DNA from: Tamarix chinensis
Lineage: Eukaryota > Streptophyta > Magnoliopsida > Caryophyllales > Tamaricaceae
Reading direction: 5' to 3'
DNA length: 64,000 nt
NCBI GenBank assembly: GCA_030549775.1
Contig: CM060181.1
Coordinates: 31,284,753-31,348,752, forward strand
Shown: in pieces, positions 12,950 through 24,599 of the stretch
Layout: each line of letters begins with the position of its first letter
Position numbering within the stretch: the first letter of the stretch is position 1
Program-made: the position numbers and the translations under genes
The notes under the pieces: model-generated
Told to the model about the DNA's origin: nothing
Databases searched by the model: none
Seen by the model: the letters and a program-made list of their open reading frames with translations, nothing else

Positions 12950-13830
12950 TACTTGATAAATTACCACATTACCCTTAAGGTTGCATAATTACCAAATTAC
13001 CCCTTGTCCACTTTAGATTACCAAATTGTCTCCTACACTTTTTAGATCACCATTCACCCCTCATAATTACTACGCTTATCATATTTCCCTTTTGGTTGGT
13101 TATATTACCAAATCACCCTTCTCCTTATTTAAAATTACCATAATGCCCTTTAATTGGTTAATTTACCAAATTACCCTTCTGTAGCATCATACTTAATTTA
13201 ATTACCAAATTATCTTTTGTCGTTATCATAATTACCACGTTATCCCTTACTCCCAAGTTTACCACAATATCCTTTTATTTACAAAATTACCATTTTACCC
13301 CCTTACATCCAATTTTACCATAATATCCTTTTATTTATGAAAATTACCACCATACATCTTTTACTTTACAAATTACTATTTTACCCTTTCACATCCAAGA
13401 TTACCATCTTTATCTTTCCTTACATAATTACCATTTTGCCCTTCTTTTCCAAATTACCAAATTACCCCTTTACTTATAAATTACCACTTCACCATTCACT
13501 TATAAAATTTACCACATTACCCTTTACTTATGAAATTACGATTTTTCCCCTCTACCTCCAAAATTACCATAATGCCCTTTTACTTGAAAAATTACCACAA
13601 TGCCCTCCTTCATCCAAAATTACTATTTTACCCCTACTTCCAAAATTACCATTTTACCCTTCTTTCTCACAACTTACAATTTTATCCTTTACTTATAAAT
13701 TATTATTTAACCCCTTTATTTTTAAATTACCAAAATACCCTTTTACTTATAAAATTACCGAAATACCCTTTTCACTTATAAAATTTCCATTCAACCCCTT
13801 TATTCACCATTTTTATGAATTTACTAACAC
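12950..13830 (+). repeat. Degenerate pyrimidine-rich tandem repeat (AAATTACCATTTTACCC type)
   Basis: About 900 bp consist of diverged repeats of roughly 30 bp built from AAATTACCA, (T/A)TACCC and TTTACTTA words. Open frames through it (for example 13,337-13,837) translate into monotonous KLPxYPFTYKITIFP-like repeats and are not genes. Confidence 0.75.
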
Positions 13831-14406
13831 TACATAAAATAATGATATTAATACTTCATTTTTATCATCTAAGTCCACCAACTTGTCATTTTTCAACATA
13901 ATACTCATTAGCAACTACATACATTGATTTACATACCTCATAAGCATAATTACTAAAATACCCTTAAACAATAACATCATTCATGCATTAGCAACATGAT
14001 ACATCATAAACAAGTATTTAACATTTCCATCCATAATCAAACTCCTTCCTTAATTAACATACCTACATATGGCACAAAAGTCATCATGATTTTCCTTTTT
14101 ATCAAACAATATAAGAAACCATATACATATCATGCTAAGCATACAAAACATGCATGAAATCATACTAAACCCTTAATGTGCTAGCATACGTTTTTCCATA
14201 TATTTAAGGGAGGATTAACGGTTACCTTAATCCCGCAAGATATTAAATCTTACCAAACATAATTAGAAACTCAACACCTAAAAATAATATTCATTATTTT
14301 TATGTTAGAAATAAGAATCCAAGCATAAAACTTTATAAAATTTAATTAGTAAAACACTTAACATAAAATACTATTATACCTTAAAAATTAGCCAAGAAAT
14401 TTTCAA

Positions 14407-14442
14407 TATAAAGGGGAGCTCACGCTGCATGAGCAGCGTGAG
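14407..14442 (+). promoter_or_regulatory. TATA-like motif followed by a perfect 10-bp hairpin inside the LTR
   Basis: TATAAAGG at 14,407-14,414 is followed directly by CTCACGCTGC (14,419-14,428), a 4-nt loop ATGA, and the exact complement GCAGCGTGAG (14,433-14,442). The position, near the edge of the purine-rich block, could be an LTR core promoter with a hairpin near the transcript start. That function is inference; the hairpin itself is seen directly. Confidence 0.55.
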
Positions 14443-14444
14443 TT

Positions 14445-15620
14445 TCATGCAAAAAATGAGGGGTGGAAGGGCTCAAAGGGGGGTGAAGGAAGAAAAATAA
14501 GCCATTTTCGGGTTGGGGTCTTTGGGCTAGAAAAGAAGGTGGTTAGGGGCGGTTCTAAGGCAGGGGAACGGTGCAGAAGTGAAGAGGGGGTGTAGGTGGA
14601 GGCTAAGGGTGGTTTCACGGCGGCATAGGGAGGTGGAGACGGCGGCGGCAAGGCCGCGAAGGTGGCTGCTGAAGTGGGTCGAGGTGGAAGGGCTGAGAAG
14701 GAAGGAAAAGTGGAGGGAAAAATGGAGGGGTGCAAGAGTTGGTTTCGGCCAACTAAGGCATGGCGGTTGTAGAGGGGGTTGGGTGGCAGCAGAGGTGGTT
14801 GAAAGGCGGCGGAAGCGGCGGTTGCAGGCGACTTGGTGGCAAGGGGGAAAACTGGGGAGAAAAAGAAGAGGGGTCGAGAGGGGAGGGAGTGTAGGGCTCG
14901 AGGAGCGGCGTGGTGGTGCAGGGTGGTAGTAGGCGGTGGCAGAAGGCGGCGCAGGGGCTGGGCGAGGTGGTGTAGGCGGCGGTGATAAAAAAACGTGGAG
15001 GAGAATGGAGGGAGAAGGAAGGAGAGAAAATGGAGCTCGGGGAAGGAGAAGGGCTCGAAAATGAGGGGAATGGAGGGCTGGGGAGATGGAGAAAAAGAAG
15101 AGGGAGAAGAGAGGGGCAGGGATGGCCGGCAATCGGTGCTGCAGGTGGCAGGTGGTGGTCAGGTGGCAGGGGAAAAGAGGGGAGACGAAGGAAAGAAAAA
15201 GGGCGCGCGGCTAGGGATGCAGGGGCTGGTTGGGTTCGAATGAGGAAAGAAAATGACGGGGGAGAGAGGAAGAGAGAGGGCAGGGAGGTAGGTGGTGGCC
15301 GGGTTGCAGGCGGCGGCGTGCTCGTCGTGCGCAGGCTATCGGGCGTTGGAGAAGAAGGGAGGAGAAGAAGAAAGGGATGGCGGGCGGACCGGCGCAAGAA
15401 AAGAATATGGCAAGCCGGCCGGTCCAGGGGCAGAAAAAAATAAAGGAAGGAGGCGGACTGGGGAGATGGACGACGGGCAAGGGAGGAGCAGGGCTGGGGG
15501 AACGAGCCTGGCCCAATCGTGCGGGGGAGAGGGTTGGCCTGGCAGGGCAACCCGAGGGAGGAAGGAAAAAAAGAACAAAAGAAAAGGAGAATGAGGAAAA
15601 AGGGAAAAGGGAAAAAAGGG
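14445..15620 (+). repeat. GC-rich, purine-skewed island in the LTR
   Basis: About 1.2 kb of the + strand is almost entirely G and A with GGCGG/GGTGG words, in sharp contrast to the AT-rich surroundings. It generates several overlapping long open frames on both strands (14,527-15,132, 14,753-15,550 and others) with Arg/Gly/Glu- or Pro/Ser-rich translations. These come from composition and are not genes. Similar but less GC-rich purine blocks lie near the same relative position in the LTRs at 40,793 (43,230-44,770) and 45,680 (48,480-49,350). Confidence 0.8.
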
Positions 15621-16855
15621 GAATGGAAAAAATAGGAAAAATAATTTAATTTAATTTATAAAATCATAAAATGTAATATTCTTGGTAAATTATTTAATTT
15701 AATAATTTAATTCGTTATAATCTAAAATATTAATTTAAAAAGGATAAAGTGGGTAAAATATTAGTTTGAGAAATTATTTAAATAAAACAATATGATAAAT
15801 AGCAAAATATTTATTTTTAATTTATTAAATACTCTTATCCAACTTTACATACTTAAAAATCCATAAAATAGTTAAAATAAATAATTTTACAAGCAATTTT
15901 TTTTCAAATAAAGTCATTTATTAAAATATAGGTTTTCGAAATTTTTGGGGTATTACAGTTATAATTTTAATTAATGTATCCAAGTATGTAATATATGTGT
16001 GATAACTATAAAATTACTTGTAATAGACACATGCCAATACTTGAGCAACGTCAGCTCTAGACGCATACCAAGTTGTCAATATAGAAAGCAAGTGGGGCTG
16101 CACCCTATGCATAACCTTTAACCTGACTGAAATCTTGAAAAATGATATGGTACAGATTAACTTTATCAACCAAATTATTGATAAATAAGGATAGGCTGAT
16201 CAACCATAATAGATATCCGATCGCCTTTTTCCTCATCCCCTAACCAGTATGATTCACATACTTCTTGTAGTCATTTAAATGAAATCCCACCCTTTTGGGT
16301 GACTTCATTCACTTGCATTTCCTTCATCCCAAACAAGGCACCCATTGCACTAATAGATTGCCCACACATGTCAACTTTCATCTCTAAATGTAATGGATGA
16401 CCATCAATTCATAACCTAAATATACGATGTACATTTAAAAGGGTGATTGTCATCTCACCCATGGTATATGAAAGCTATTGGTGTTTGGTTTCCATATCTC
16501 AATAAATGCTAAAATAAGTGGGACGTTAGCATGCTCAAATGTGTAGGCTGAAATATGTAACTATCTTATTTGGCGTATCGAAGCGAACATCCTTTCATTG
16601 AATCTTCTAAGAAAAGTTTTCAAAACCTCCTGTCTAGTGTGGATTTTGGGACAACCTTGATCCTAAAAAAAATAAATGTAATAAATATATATGATTGGTT
16701 ACACATAAAATAAGAAATAAGAAATAATGAATATGATAAACTTACCTTTTCTTACCATAAATCTAAATCCACATGACTACCAAAGCTTGGGATCAAATCA
16801 CAGATGATTAGAACTCTGGAGTATGGCCCAAGTAAGTACCATTCATCCTTCAGTT

Positions 16856-16894
16856 GTATACCTATCATCATCATCATCATCATCATCGTCGTCG

Positions 16895-16948
<54 letters not shown>

Positions 16949-17224
16949 CCTTCTTCATCTTTATCATCATCGTCGTTGTAATCTTCATCATCATCATCAT
17001 CATGACGCACATATGTTGATGATGATGGTTAGTTAGTAATGTGGGGTAATTATGTTGGTAAATCCAGTGATGATCTAGAACCACCAACAATAGGCACGTG
17101 AACTGAGTATGATGGTACTCTTATATCAGATTTTGTTAGTGAGGTAAGAAAGTTTCATATTCTATAGATAATGGAAAACCTCCATATCTAGAACTTCCGA
17201 CCCCCAAACCTTCTTACCTTGAAC
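16856..17224 (-). pseudogene. Minus-strand coding-like segment with poly-Asp tract and splice donor
   Basis: On the - strand an ATC/GAT microsatellite (16,863-17,002) reads as a long poly-Asp run. It is preceded by 'EDYNDDDDKDEEG' and by VPIVGGSRSSLDLP-like sequence (about 17,095-17,050). The run ends at a splice-donor-like AG/GTATAC (intron side 16,861-16,856). Further upstream is a Gly/Ser-rich stretch (about 17,224-17,165) that continues at 24,181-24,290 after a long LTR is removed. Acidic runs of this kind are common in plant MULE and PMD proteins, so this is probably an upstream exon of the PMD gene. A few stops are present. The + strand poly-His or poly-Ile readings are composition artefacts. 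Confidence 0.4.
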
Positions 17225-19429
17225 CGTAATACTCACACTTTTGTATGAGGGATGAATGATAATTTTAGTCAAATTTTGGGCTTTTGATCTTGATTCAATG
17301 TTATAATTTGATTTTGGATAAAATTTGATTTGAATTGTGTTGAAAAATAAAGTTTATTGAATTTTACAGGTAAACCTATTAACTGGTTCCATGAACCAAT
17401 TGGCTGGTTTGTCTTTTTCAGTCAAATTAGGTTCCTCAACTAAATCAATCAATTAGTTGTAGGAAACCGATCTATTGGTGGATGAACAATCGACTGGTAT
17501 ACCCAAATAGATTGGTTGGTTTTTCAAGCTGGTCACATTTTAGAGTTTTATTTCTCTAGAAAATCTCTTACACAAAATTAGAACCTTACCAACCCATGCG
17601 AGATTATCCCTAAGAGATTACTGGCCATTTTTATGACGCATTTAACCTAAAATTTACCTTGATTTAATATGGAGGTTGATTGGGACCCAAGAATGGAGAG
17701 ATGATCTCAACAATTATCTTCTTCCTCCTCTCTGTTCTATACGATTTTGAGATCTAATGCTTCAATCTCGGGTATGCTTCTGAGTAGTTGGAAGATTCCT
17801 TCCATGTCAACTTTCTATTGCTCCATTCATGAATGCAAATTTTGGCCTAATTAACCTGAATTCTCCATGGATACCAGTTGAGCTCTAGAGAAGAGGTCAG
17901 CAAATCCCGGACAAATCCGTTAGTTTTGATCAAATTCAAATGGTCATATCTCCGAACCCTTAATAATTTTACCTTTCTTTTAGCAACTAAAATTCCTTAA
18001 GTCTTATTCTCCCTCTCTCCTTTTCACATTTCAAACCTTGTTAGCCTACTTCCACACACTCTTATGATGTTGTCTTTAGCTCTTTCTTGTTTTGATTCTT
18101 AAGTAATACAAAGTTAGATTCTAGAAAAGGTCGAGTAGTTTGGTTAGCATTTTCTCTATTTTAACCTTAAATTGGAAAGTTTTTACTCTCTTTTGATTTT
18201 AAGACTTCGAAACTTGATAAGAGTTTGATATAATTATGGGTTTGAAACTTTAATTTTAAGGTTTTCAAAGCTAAGAATTTTTCAAAGTGGAATCTCAATT
18301 TTTAAGATTATTTGGCTTGCATTAAGTAAGTAATTATTACTCTTAAATTTTTTTTTGTATGTGTTCCTACATGATAGGTGATATCTTTAGTTGATTGATT
18401 CATGTTGGCATGAAGAAATGTAGTTTCATGTATGATCTACATGTTTAAATTACATGATTTGAGTAAAAAGCATGAAAGTAGATAAAAATAGGCTATGAGG
18501 ATATTATGGTGAGAAATACATGTTGATTTGGTTGGAAATATGTTAGTTTATGTTGATATATGTTCTAGCATGACTAACAATGATTTATATGAAAGAATAT
18601 GTATGAAATTTGTGGTTTGATGGTGCATTAGGGCAAATCGATCGACTGGTTCCTAGAAAAGTCAACTTATTGACCTAAGCCATTAATCGGTATGCCTGTA
18701 GTGACCTTGGTCTTGCTCTTTTATTAAACTCATCAACTTGTTTAGAAAAACCAATTGGTTGATCTATTAACATACGAATAGTTTGCCCAAACTAATCGAT
18801 CGATTTAACAAAAGGCATGATCGGTTGAGTCAGACCGATTGACTGGCCGGGCCAAACTGATCAACTAGTTTGATGGGTTTGCCTAATTTTCTTATTTTAA
18901 GTTCGATTATGCTTGGAGATTATGATTTAAATTATATCATGGTTATTAAGTGGATAAAATGAAAATTTTATTATGGGCTATTGGCCAAATTAAAAGATCA
19001 AAATGGATTATGGGTTATGGTGTACCTTATAGGTAATGGAAGGATTAAGTGGGCATTTCACTTATTATAAGTGAGACTAATTGAGAAAAGAGTGATGAAC
19101 TCAACTTGGGATGGAATTAAATATAATGGTGGGTATGAATAACATTGGACAAGGATAAATGGTAAACCCACATTGTTGGAAAAAAATGGAAAGAAAAGGA
19201 TTAAAATGAATTAACAAGGAAAGTTGACTTTATTGCTTTTATGGGCCTTGTATGATCACCCATCTTATGAATAAAACACTAATCATGTAAAGTAAAAAAA
19301 ATTCTAGTTAAGTATGGGTCTGGGTTACCTGATCCTATATTAGCTAGCGGGGGTTAGTCAACCTTTGAGCATTTTGGTGTGTTCAGGCTTTGCCTTTGGG
19401 CGGGATCTTGTGAGATCCCAGTGCCTTAC

Positions 19430-22400
19430 TATAATACCCTAAATTTTTAGCTAAACCTAATCTCAAGTAATTAATATTGAAACATAATTCTAACCTCAGG
19501 AATTTATTTTTCTATCTTACACTAATTTTCTAATTCTAAATTTTAGCCTAATCCTAATTTTTATTTCGGGTTATTAATATTTTCCTAACCTAAATTTAAT
19601 CCCTGATAATTATCTAACCTAAACCTAAATCTAAACCCTCACCTTTTCACTTTCCCTTTTCCTTTTTTCTTCCCTTCTTCATATCTTATTTAATTATTAT
19701 TTTCTTTCTCTATATGCTGAGCACCTTACCCTCCCTCTGCCAAACATACCCCTACCCCATCAATTCCCAGCTCTTGCAGTTGTAAGTTGAGGTTTGAAAT
19801 TTTTTCCCCGATCGCAATCCCTTCCTCTCCCTCTCTGCGTGTGTGTAAATATATATATACATATATCTCATTTAATGCACTGAAAATTGCCAATTTAGTC
19901 CCCTATTTTTTTTTTATCAAAAATACCACCCCAAACACACTCCTTATTTCCCCTCCTTTCTGTCGCCAAAACCGCCCAAAAACACCTCCAAAAACTCACC
20001 TTTGGCAACCATTACCCCACCTCATCTACCACCACGGAAAAAACCTTCCATTCCCTCACCCTTAGCTGTAGAAAAACTCACCAAAACACCCCTAGATGTA
20101 GCAAAACCACCCATTACTATCCCCCAAGTTGCAACAAAATCTACCAAAGATCAACCCCAAACCCATTGGCAAAATTCACCAAAAATCACTCCCTACCCTT
20201 TGGAAAAAACCACCAAATCACCCTTAGCTTTAGAAAAAGTTGCCGAAGCCTACACCCCTTTCCAGTAGCCCTCACCGTTGCCTACCCCTCCCTTTCAGCC
20301 CTCCTTGCCGTTACCCATTCCCTAGGAACAACAGTTTGTGCCTTTTCTAGCCTTCTTGGTCGGCGACCCATACTTCAAACCTAGTTTGATTTTTCCCATT
20401 CTTTTTTCCTTTTAATTACCTTAAACCTTCATTAATTATATTATTAATTCTAATTATGTTTTTTTAATTATTATTATGTTATATTTCACAAGTTTTGAAA
20501 GAAGTGGATTGGGATAAGTGTGCTTAGAGACCGGAGCCTTTATTTGTAAGGATACTAGTCGATGTTTCGGGTTTTGTGTTAAATGTTTGTATGATTATGT
20601 GTGTTATCATTTTATTGTTATTACACTATTAAAACGCATGTTGATGATGATATGATATATTAATATGAATTATATGATAGGAAGGAAGTGAGAATAATGA
20701 AAGATACGTTGTTACGATGATATTACGATAGAATATATTATTATGGATGAGGATAAATTTTTATAAGTAGGAAATAATTATGTTGAAGATGTATGTTGAT
20801 AGAAGGAGGATTTGGAAATAATGATATTGAGGATATGATATTTTCGTAAAATAAGGGTTCTTCGTTATTTTAAGGGCATTTTTGTCAATATGGGTTAATA
20901 TGGAAATTTTGGTATTTTAATGTGTTATATGGATTAAAATATGCCAATAATACCATGTGAAGTGTTTGGGAGTGATAATGAAGGTCATACGTTCTTCAGA
21001 TGAGAAAATAGCCTAATTTGGGAATAGTAGTCTTACAACGGTAATGTTATTATCATATGTATAAAATGTTAGAGTTAGGCCACAAAGTTCAGATATGTTG
21101 TTAATATGGGTATTTTAAGGATTTATATTTAATTTGGTAATTATATGAGCCTTACGGGAGAAGTTATGACTTACTTATAAAATTAGGATTTTGGGAGCCT
21201 TATGAATAGTAACTTCTAAGATAGGGCTATTATCGCATGTGTAAAATGATAGATTTAGGCCATGAATTTTGAATATGTTATTAATATGGGTATTTCGAGT
21301 ATGTATATTTGATTTAGTAATTATATGAGCCTTATGGGAGAAGTTATGGCTTAATTGTAAAATTAGGATTTTGGGAGCCTTATGAATAATAACTTCTAAG
21401 ATAGGGTTATTATCGTATATGTAAAATGTTAGATTTATGCCACAAATTTCAGATATGTTGTTAATATGGGTATTTTTAGGATGTATATTTAATTTGGTAA
21501 TTATATGAGCCTTATAGAGGAAGTTGTGGCTTACATGAGAAATTAGGATTTTGGGAGCCTTATGAATATTAACTTTTGAGACAGGTCTATTATCGCATGT
21601 GTAAGACGTGAGATTTAGAACTCAAAATTTTGGTATGTTAATTATAATATTATTTGAGGAATATATACTAAGTTCGGTGGATAAATAATCAATATAGGGG
21701 AAGTTATGCTTAAATTATGAATTTAGGGGTTTTATGGAAAATAAGCATGTTAATATTTGAGAACGGTCTTGTTATCTATATGTTGATATCTTTGCTTGCC
21801 TTAATCATGTCTCGTACTCATAAACCAATCATGAATAAGACACTAAGCATTTAAAGTGAAAGATCATGAGTCAGGACCAGTTATATATGTTTGTTCCACT
21901 GGACGAAAATATTAGTTGGGTACGTTTTATCCCGAGATTGTATATTATTAATTGTTCTATTGATAACAATAGTAGCTAGGAGCGTTTTGCCCTGGGGTGG
22001 GATAACCATTCCATAGGTTGAGAATAGTGGGGTCCCTGAACTTAATTTAAAATAAATCCCACGAATGATTATAATCATTAATAAGACACTAATTATTTAA
22101 AGTGAAAGACTACGTGAGTTAGGATTTGTTGTATATGTCTGTTCCACCAGATGAGAATATTATTCGGGAGTATTCTGTCTCGAGAATGTATATTATTAAC
22201 CGTTTCATCGGTAAGAATAGTGGTCAGATGTAATTTCCAAGGTTATATGTTATTAACCATTCCACCAGTAAGAATAGTGGCTACGGGCATTTTGCCTTGA
22301 GGTAGGATAACCGTTCCACCGATTGAGAATAGTGGGGTCCCTGAACTCAACGTAAATAAAAGAATGGATCTCGATATATTCTAATAATACGAACCCCGAC

Positions 22401-22990
22401 CAGTAATTACCTTGTGTTGATTCTTGTATCTCGCATGTATACTACTTCCCATTGTGAATGTGTGTAACGTTATTTTTTTTTCCGGTTTTGAATGTATTGT
22501 TACCTTACTCAGTACATAGCATACTGATCAGCCTTGTTAAGGGTGCTGCTCATTCCCATGAGCAAATGCCCTTGATAGTTTTGTGCAGGTCTTTGAGGCC
22601 CCAATTGATGATTTCGCTGTCTTTGATGTAGTGTGTGGGGGGGGGGAGAGTGACATTTATCTGTATTAGGTGTTTAGGCGAAGAGTCATGTTATCCTAAT
22701 GATGTTTTTACCTGGATTTCCTTTTTAGACTCTTTGATCTATGATATCCCTTTTGTAGTATTTTGTTATTGTAATCTAGAGTTAATCTCCAAACTCATAG
22801 TTGGTATTATGAAACTTCTCTTATTTCAGTTTTATTTTATTGAGCATTTAAAATTATTTAGCCTTGTGATTGTCATAAGGTTGGGATGTTAAGCCCAACT
22901 TATGTCATTTACGGTAGTAACACCCGATTATTTTTAATTATGCTTCGACTGTAAAACAAAATTTTTAGTAGTAAATTTTAGGGTGTTACA
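19430..22990 (-). mobile_element. 3.6-kb solo LTR on the minus strand, TSD CTTAC
   Basis: The borders are TATAATACCC at 19,430 (TG mutated to TA) and GGGTGTTACA ending at 22,990, flanked by a perfect 5-bp duplication CTTAC (19,425-19,429 and 22,991-22,995). Read on the - strand it starts TGTAACACCC followed by TAAAATTTACTACT, matching the start of the LTR at 11,065. It is nested in the older LTR 17,225-24,180. It contains a 180-bp tandem repeat. Short open frames near 19,790-20,380 are Pro/Thr/Ser-rich and not convincing genes. Confidence 0.85.
21010..21760. repeat. 180-bp tandem repeat inside the LTR
   Basis: The word AATTAGGATTTTGGGAGCCT occurs at 21,181, 21,361 and 21,541, exactly 180 bp apart, with the surrounding sequence repeated as well. 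A decayed fourth unit follows near 21,720. Monomers of this length resemble plant satellite units, although only about four copies are present. Confidence 0.85.
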
Positions 22991-24180
22991 CTTACCTATT
23001 CTAGATACCGATGATATACTAGGGGGTATCGATACTAAATGGTTTGGTTTCCTATGTGGTTGGCTTCGGTTTGGACTTATGTCCATATTATTTGGCTTCG
23101 GCCTGGACTTATATCCATTTTGGTGATTGACTTTGGCCTAGACTTATGTCCACTTGATGATTGGCTTCAGCCTAGACTTTGAGTCCTTTTTTAGATCGGC
23201 TCATATGGTATATGAGACCATGGGGTGATGCACATTCTATCGCCCGATCATAATAAAACACAGTTGGTAAATACTAGTTGACAATTATGAATGGTAACCA
23301 AATTAATAGTTGATGATTGATTAAGAAATGGAAGTAATGGTATAAATGACAAAATGAATAAATTTGGCATATGCCTTAGCTAATTGGCTATGGAATGGCA
23401 TATTAATTGAGTTGATTGGCCTAAACCTTACATGGATAATGGATGACATGTCTTATTGGAATTGAATAAATGGAAATAACCTTAGGAGTTGTTGGATTAC
23501 TATCTTCTATTGCTTATATAAGTGGTTATGTGAAAGTATTATGATTCCTAAGCATTATGTTTTTACTGTGCTGAAATTGTATATGATAGTATGTGTTATG
23601 CACTTTTACTTGTATATACAATCCTACTATAATATATGTTGTACATTGTGTTCATGAATGATAAATTAGTATACTTGTGTATATTGAGGGAGTAACTTAG
23701 CTTAATCAGTACATAATATACTGATGTGCCCGTTTGCTCGGTCACCTACTCATTTCCACAAGTAGAGGACCATGTGCATGTTTTTAGGGGTGACCAGTAA
23801 AGAGCCTACCTTAGTTGGGACGGGGCTTGTGAGTGAGGACATCCGAAAGGTTTTGGTGGGGTTTGTGATGGACCATGGTTTTGATTTGAGTATCATGCTT
23901 CAACCCATATTTTTTAATCCCATACTTATTCTATGCATTTAATAATAATTTGATTGGACCCCTTTAGGGTTGTCCAATGTAAACGCTTTTGGATTTATTT
24001 AACTAAATTCTTATGTTGCGCACTCTTTTGTTTTTGGTATTGGATTGGTTTAGCCTTGTATTTGATATGGGGTAGGTGGTGTACGTCTATCCTATGTCAA
24101 GCACTGCAGCAACACCTCATTTTCCTAGGTTTTTTCCTTCTTTTGCAGCATGTTTTAATGAATTTTTTTGGTAGTGAAAA

Positions 24181-24560
24181 GGAACCTCCGATCCCCGAAC
24201 CTTCATACCCTAAACCTCTAAACCCCAAACGCTCTACCCTCGAACCTCTGAACCCCAAAATGCTAACATCGGCCATAAATGATGGATGACATGCATAGTC
24301 TACAAATATTGAAATAGTAGGAGCTTGATGACTACACCTTGGTTGTTCGGGAGCTTCTACATATTCTTTTTATTCCGACGTTTCTTCTAGTTTTTGTTGG
24401 CTAACTTTTTTACCTCGTCGTAATCCTCTTAAAAGACTTTTTTCTAAACTTATCAAACAAGACATCGAAGCAGGTTGTCCCATACCCATTTTGTTATGTC
24501 TTGAAGATGCAGTAACAAGATGATATTTGGTTCTATCTACTACTTTATCTTGTCCGCAAC
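24181..24560 (-). pseudogene. Minus-strand coding-like segment with Gly-rich repeat
   Basis: Read on the - strand from about 24,500 the sequence gives MGMGQPASMSCLISLEKSLL, then a basic RGLRRGKKVSQQKLEE. After one stop come SHQAPTISIFVDYACHPSFM (about 24,325-24,270) and a repeat of the GFRGLGYEGSGIGG kind (about 24,250-24,185). The Gly-rich repeat continues at 17,224-17,165 once the LTR between them is removed. The opposite strand is open too (Pro-rich EPPIPEPSYPKPLNPK). I favour the - strand because it extends further and lies upstream of the poly-Asp and PMD segments in the right orientation. The function is not recognised. Confidence 0.35.
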
Positions 24561-24599
24561 TCTTCTGGATTTCAATAATAAAACTAAACCATTATCGAA

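Larger units (their letters stand above)
11065..15957 (+). mobile_element. 4.9-kb solo LTR (Ty3/Gypsy type), TSD GTTAT
   Basis: The element starts TGTAACACCC (11,065) and ends GGGGTATTACA (15,957). It is flanked by a perfect 5-bp target-site duplication, GTTAT (11,060-11,064 and 15,958-15,962), so both borders are secure. Long LTRs with such ends are typical of plant Ty3/Gypsy elements of the Tekay/Del kind; that lineage is an inference, because no internal gag-pol is present. Inside, in order, are a 61-bp tandem repeat block, a degenerate pyrimidine-rich repeat, a TATA-like motif with a hairpin, and a 1.2-kb GC-rich purine block. It is inserted in the intron-like part of the PMD gene on the other strand. 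Confidence 0.85.
10447..16660 (-). pseudogene. Plant mobile domain (PMD / MAIN-like) gene, split by a 4.9-kb LTR, decayed
   Basis: Read on the - strand from 16,660 downward, the translation shows the PMD pattern in order. LKTFLRRFNERMF is followed by 'EHANVPLILAFIEIWKPNTN' and SFHIPWGEMTITL (about 16,540-16,430). After frame slips come DGHPLHLEM (about 16,400), then GYLLWLISLSLFINNLVDKV (about 16,230-16,160) and APLAFYIDNLV (about 16,095). The LTR 11,065-15,957 sits in what looks like an intron just after CVYYK (donor GTAATTT near 16,010). The gene resumes with WIYEYFLRFGV (about 11,040), DPYRVANLYRDWHTALYHS (about 10,800-10,745) and PDRLTRQFGYTQVILEEP (about 10,710-10,655). PMD proteins occur as silencing factors (MAIN/MAIL) and inside MULE and gypsy elements. 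Here, decay and the convergent MULE transposase favour a transposon gene. Stop codons show it is not functional. Confidence 0.7.
17225..24180 (-). mobile_element. Long solo LTR on the minus strand, itself interrupted by another LTR
   Basis: The left end CGTAATACTC (decayed TGTAATACCC) is at 17,225. The right end near 24,180 resembles the inverted 5' start of the family ('tttttttggtagtg', compare 22,955-22,975), but its last bases are lost. Flanking bases TGAAC (17,220-17,224) and GGAAC (about 24,181-24,185) look like a mutated 5-bp duplication. 'AACCAATTGG(C/T)TGG'-type motifs (17,390-17,520 and 18,630-18,860) match the LTR at 34,662 (38,740-39,050) in inverted orientation. Without the nested copy (19,430-22,990) it is about 3.4 kb. 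No internal gag-pol is present. Confidence 0.65.

Noticed and set aside
13337..13837. 166-codon open frame
   Set aside because: It is the translation of a degenerate pyrimidine-rich tandem repeat inside the LTR; the protein is a monotonous repeat with no family features.
14527..15594. Several long overlapping open frames on both strands
   Set aside because: They lie in a purine-skewed, GC-rich block of a TSD-bounded LTR. Low stop-codon frequency follows from composition, and the translations are Arg/Gly/Glu- or Pro/Ser-rich without any domain.
16804..17036. Plus-strand frames rich in His or Ile
   Set aside because: They are readings of an ATC microsatellite; the minus-strand poly-Asp reading has better coding context.
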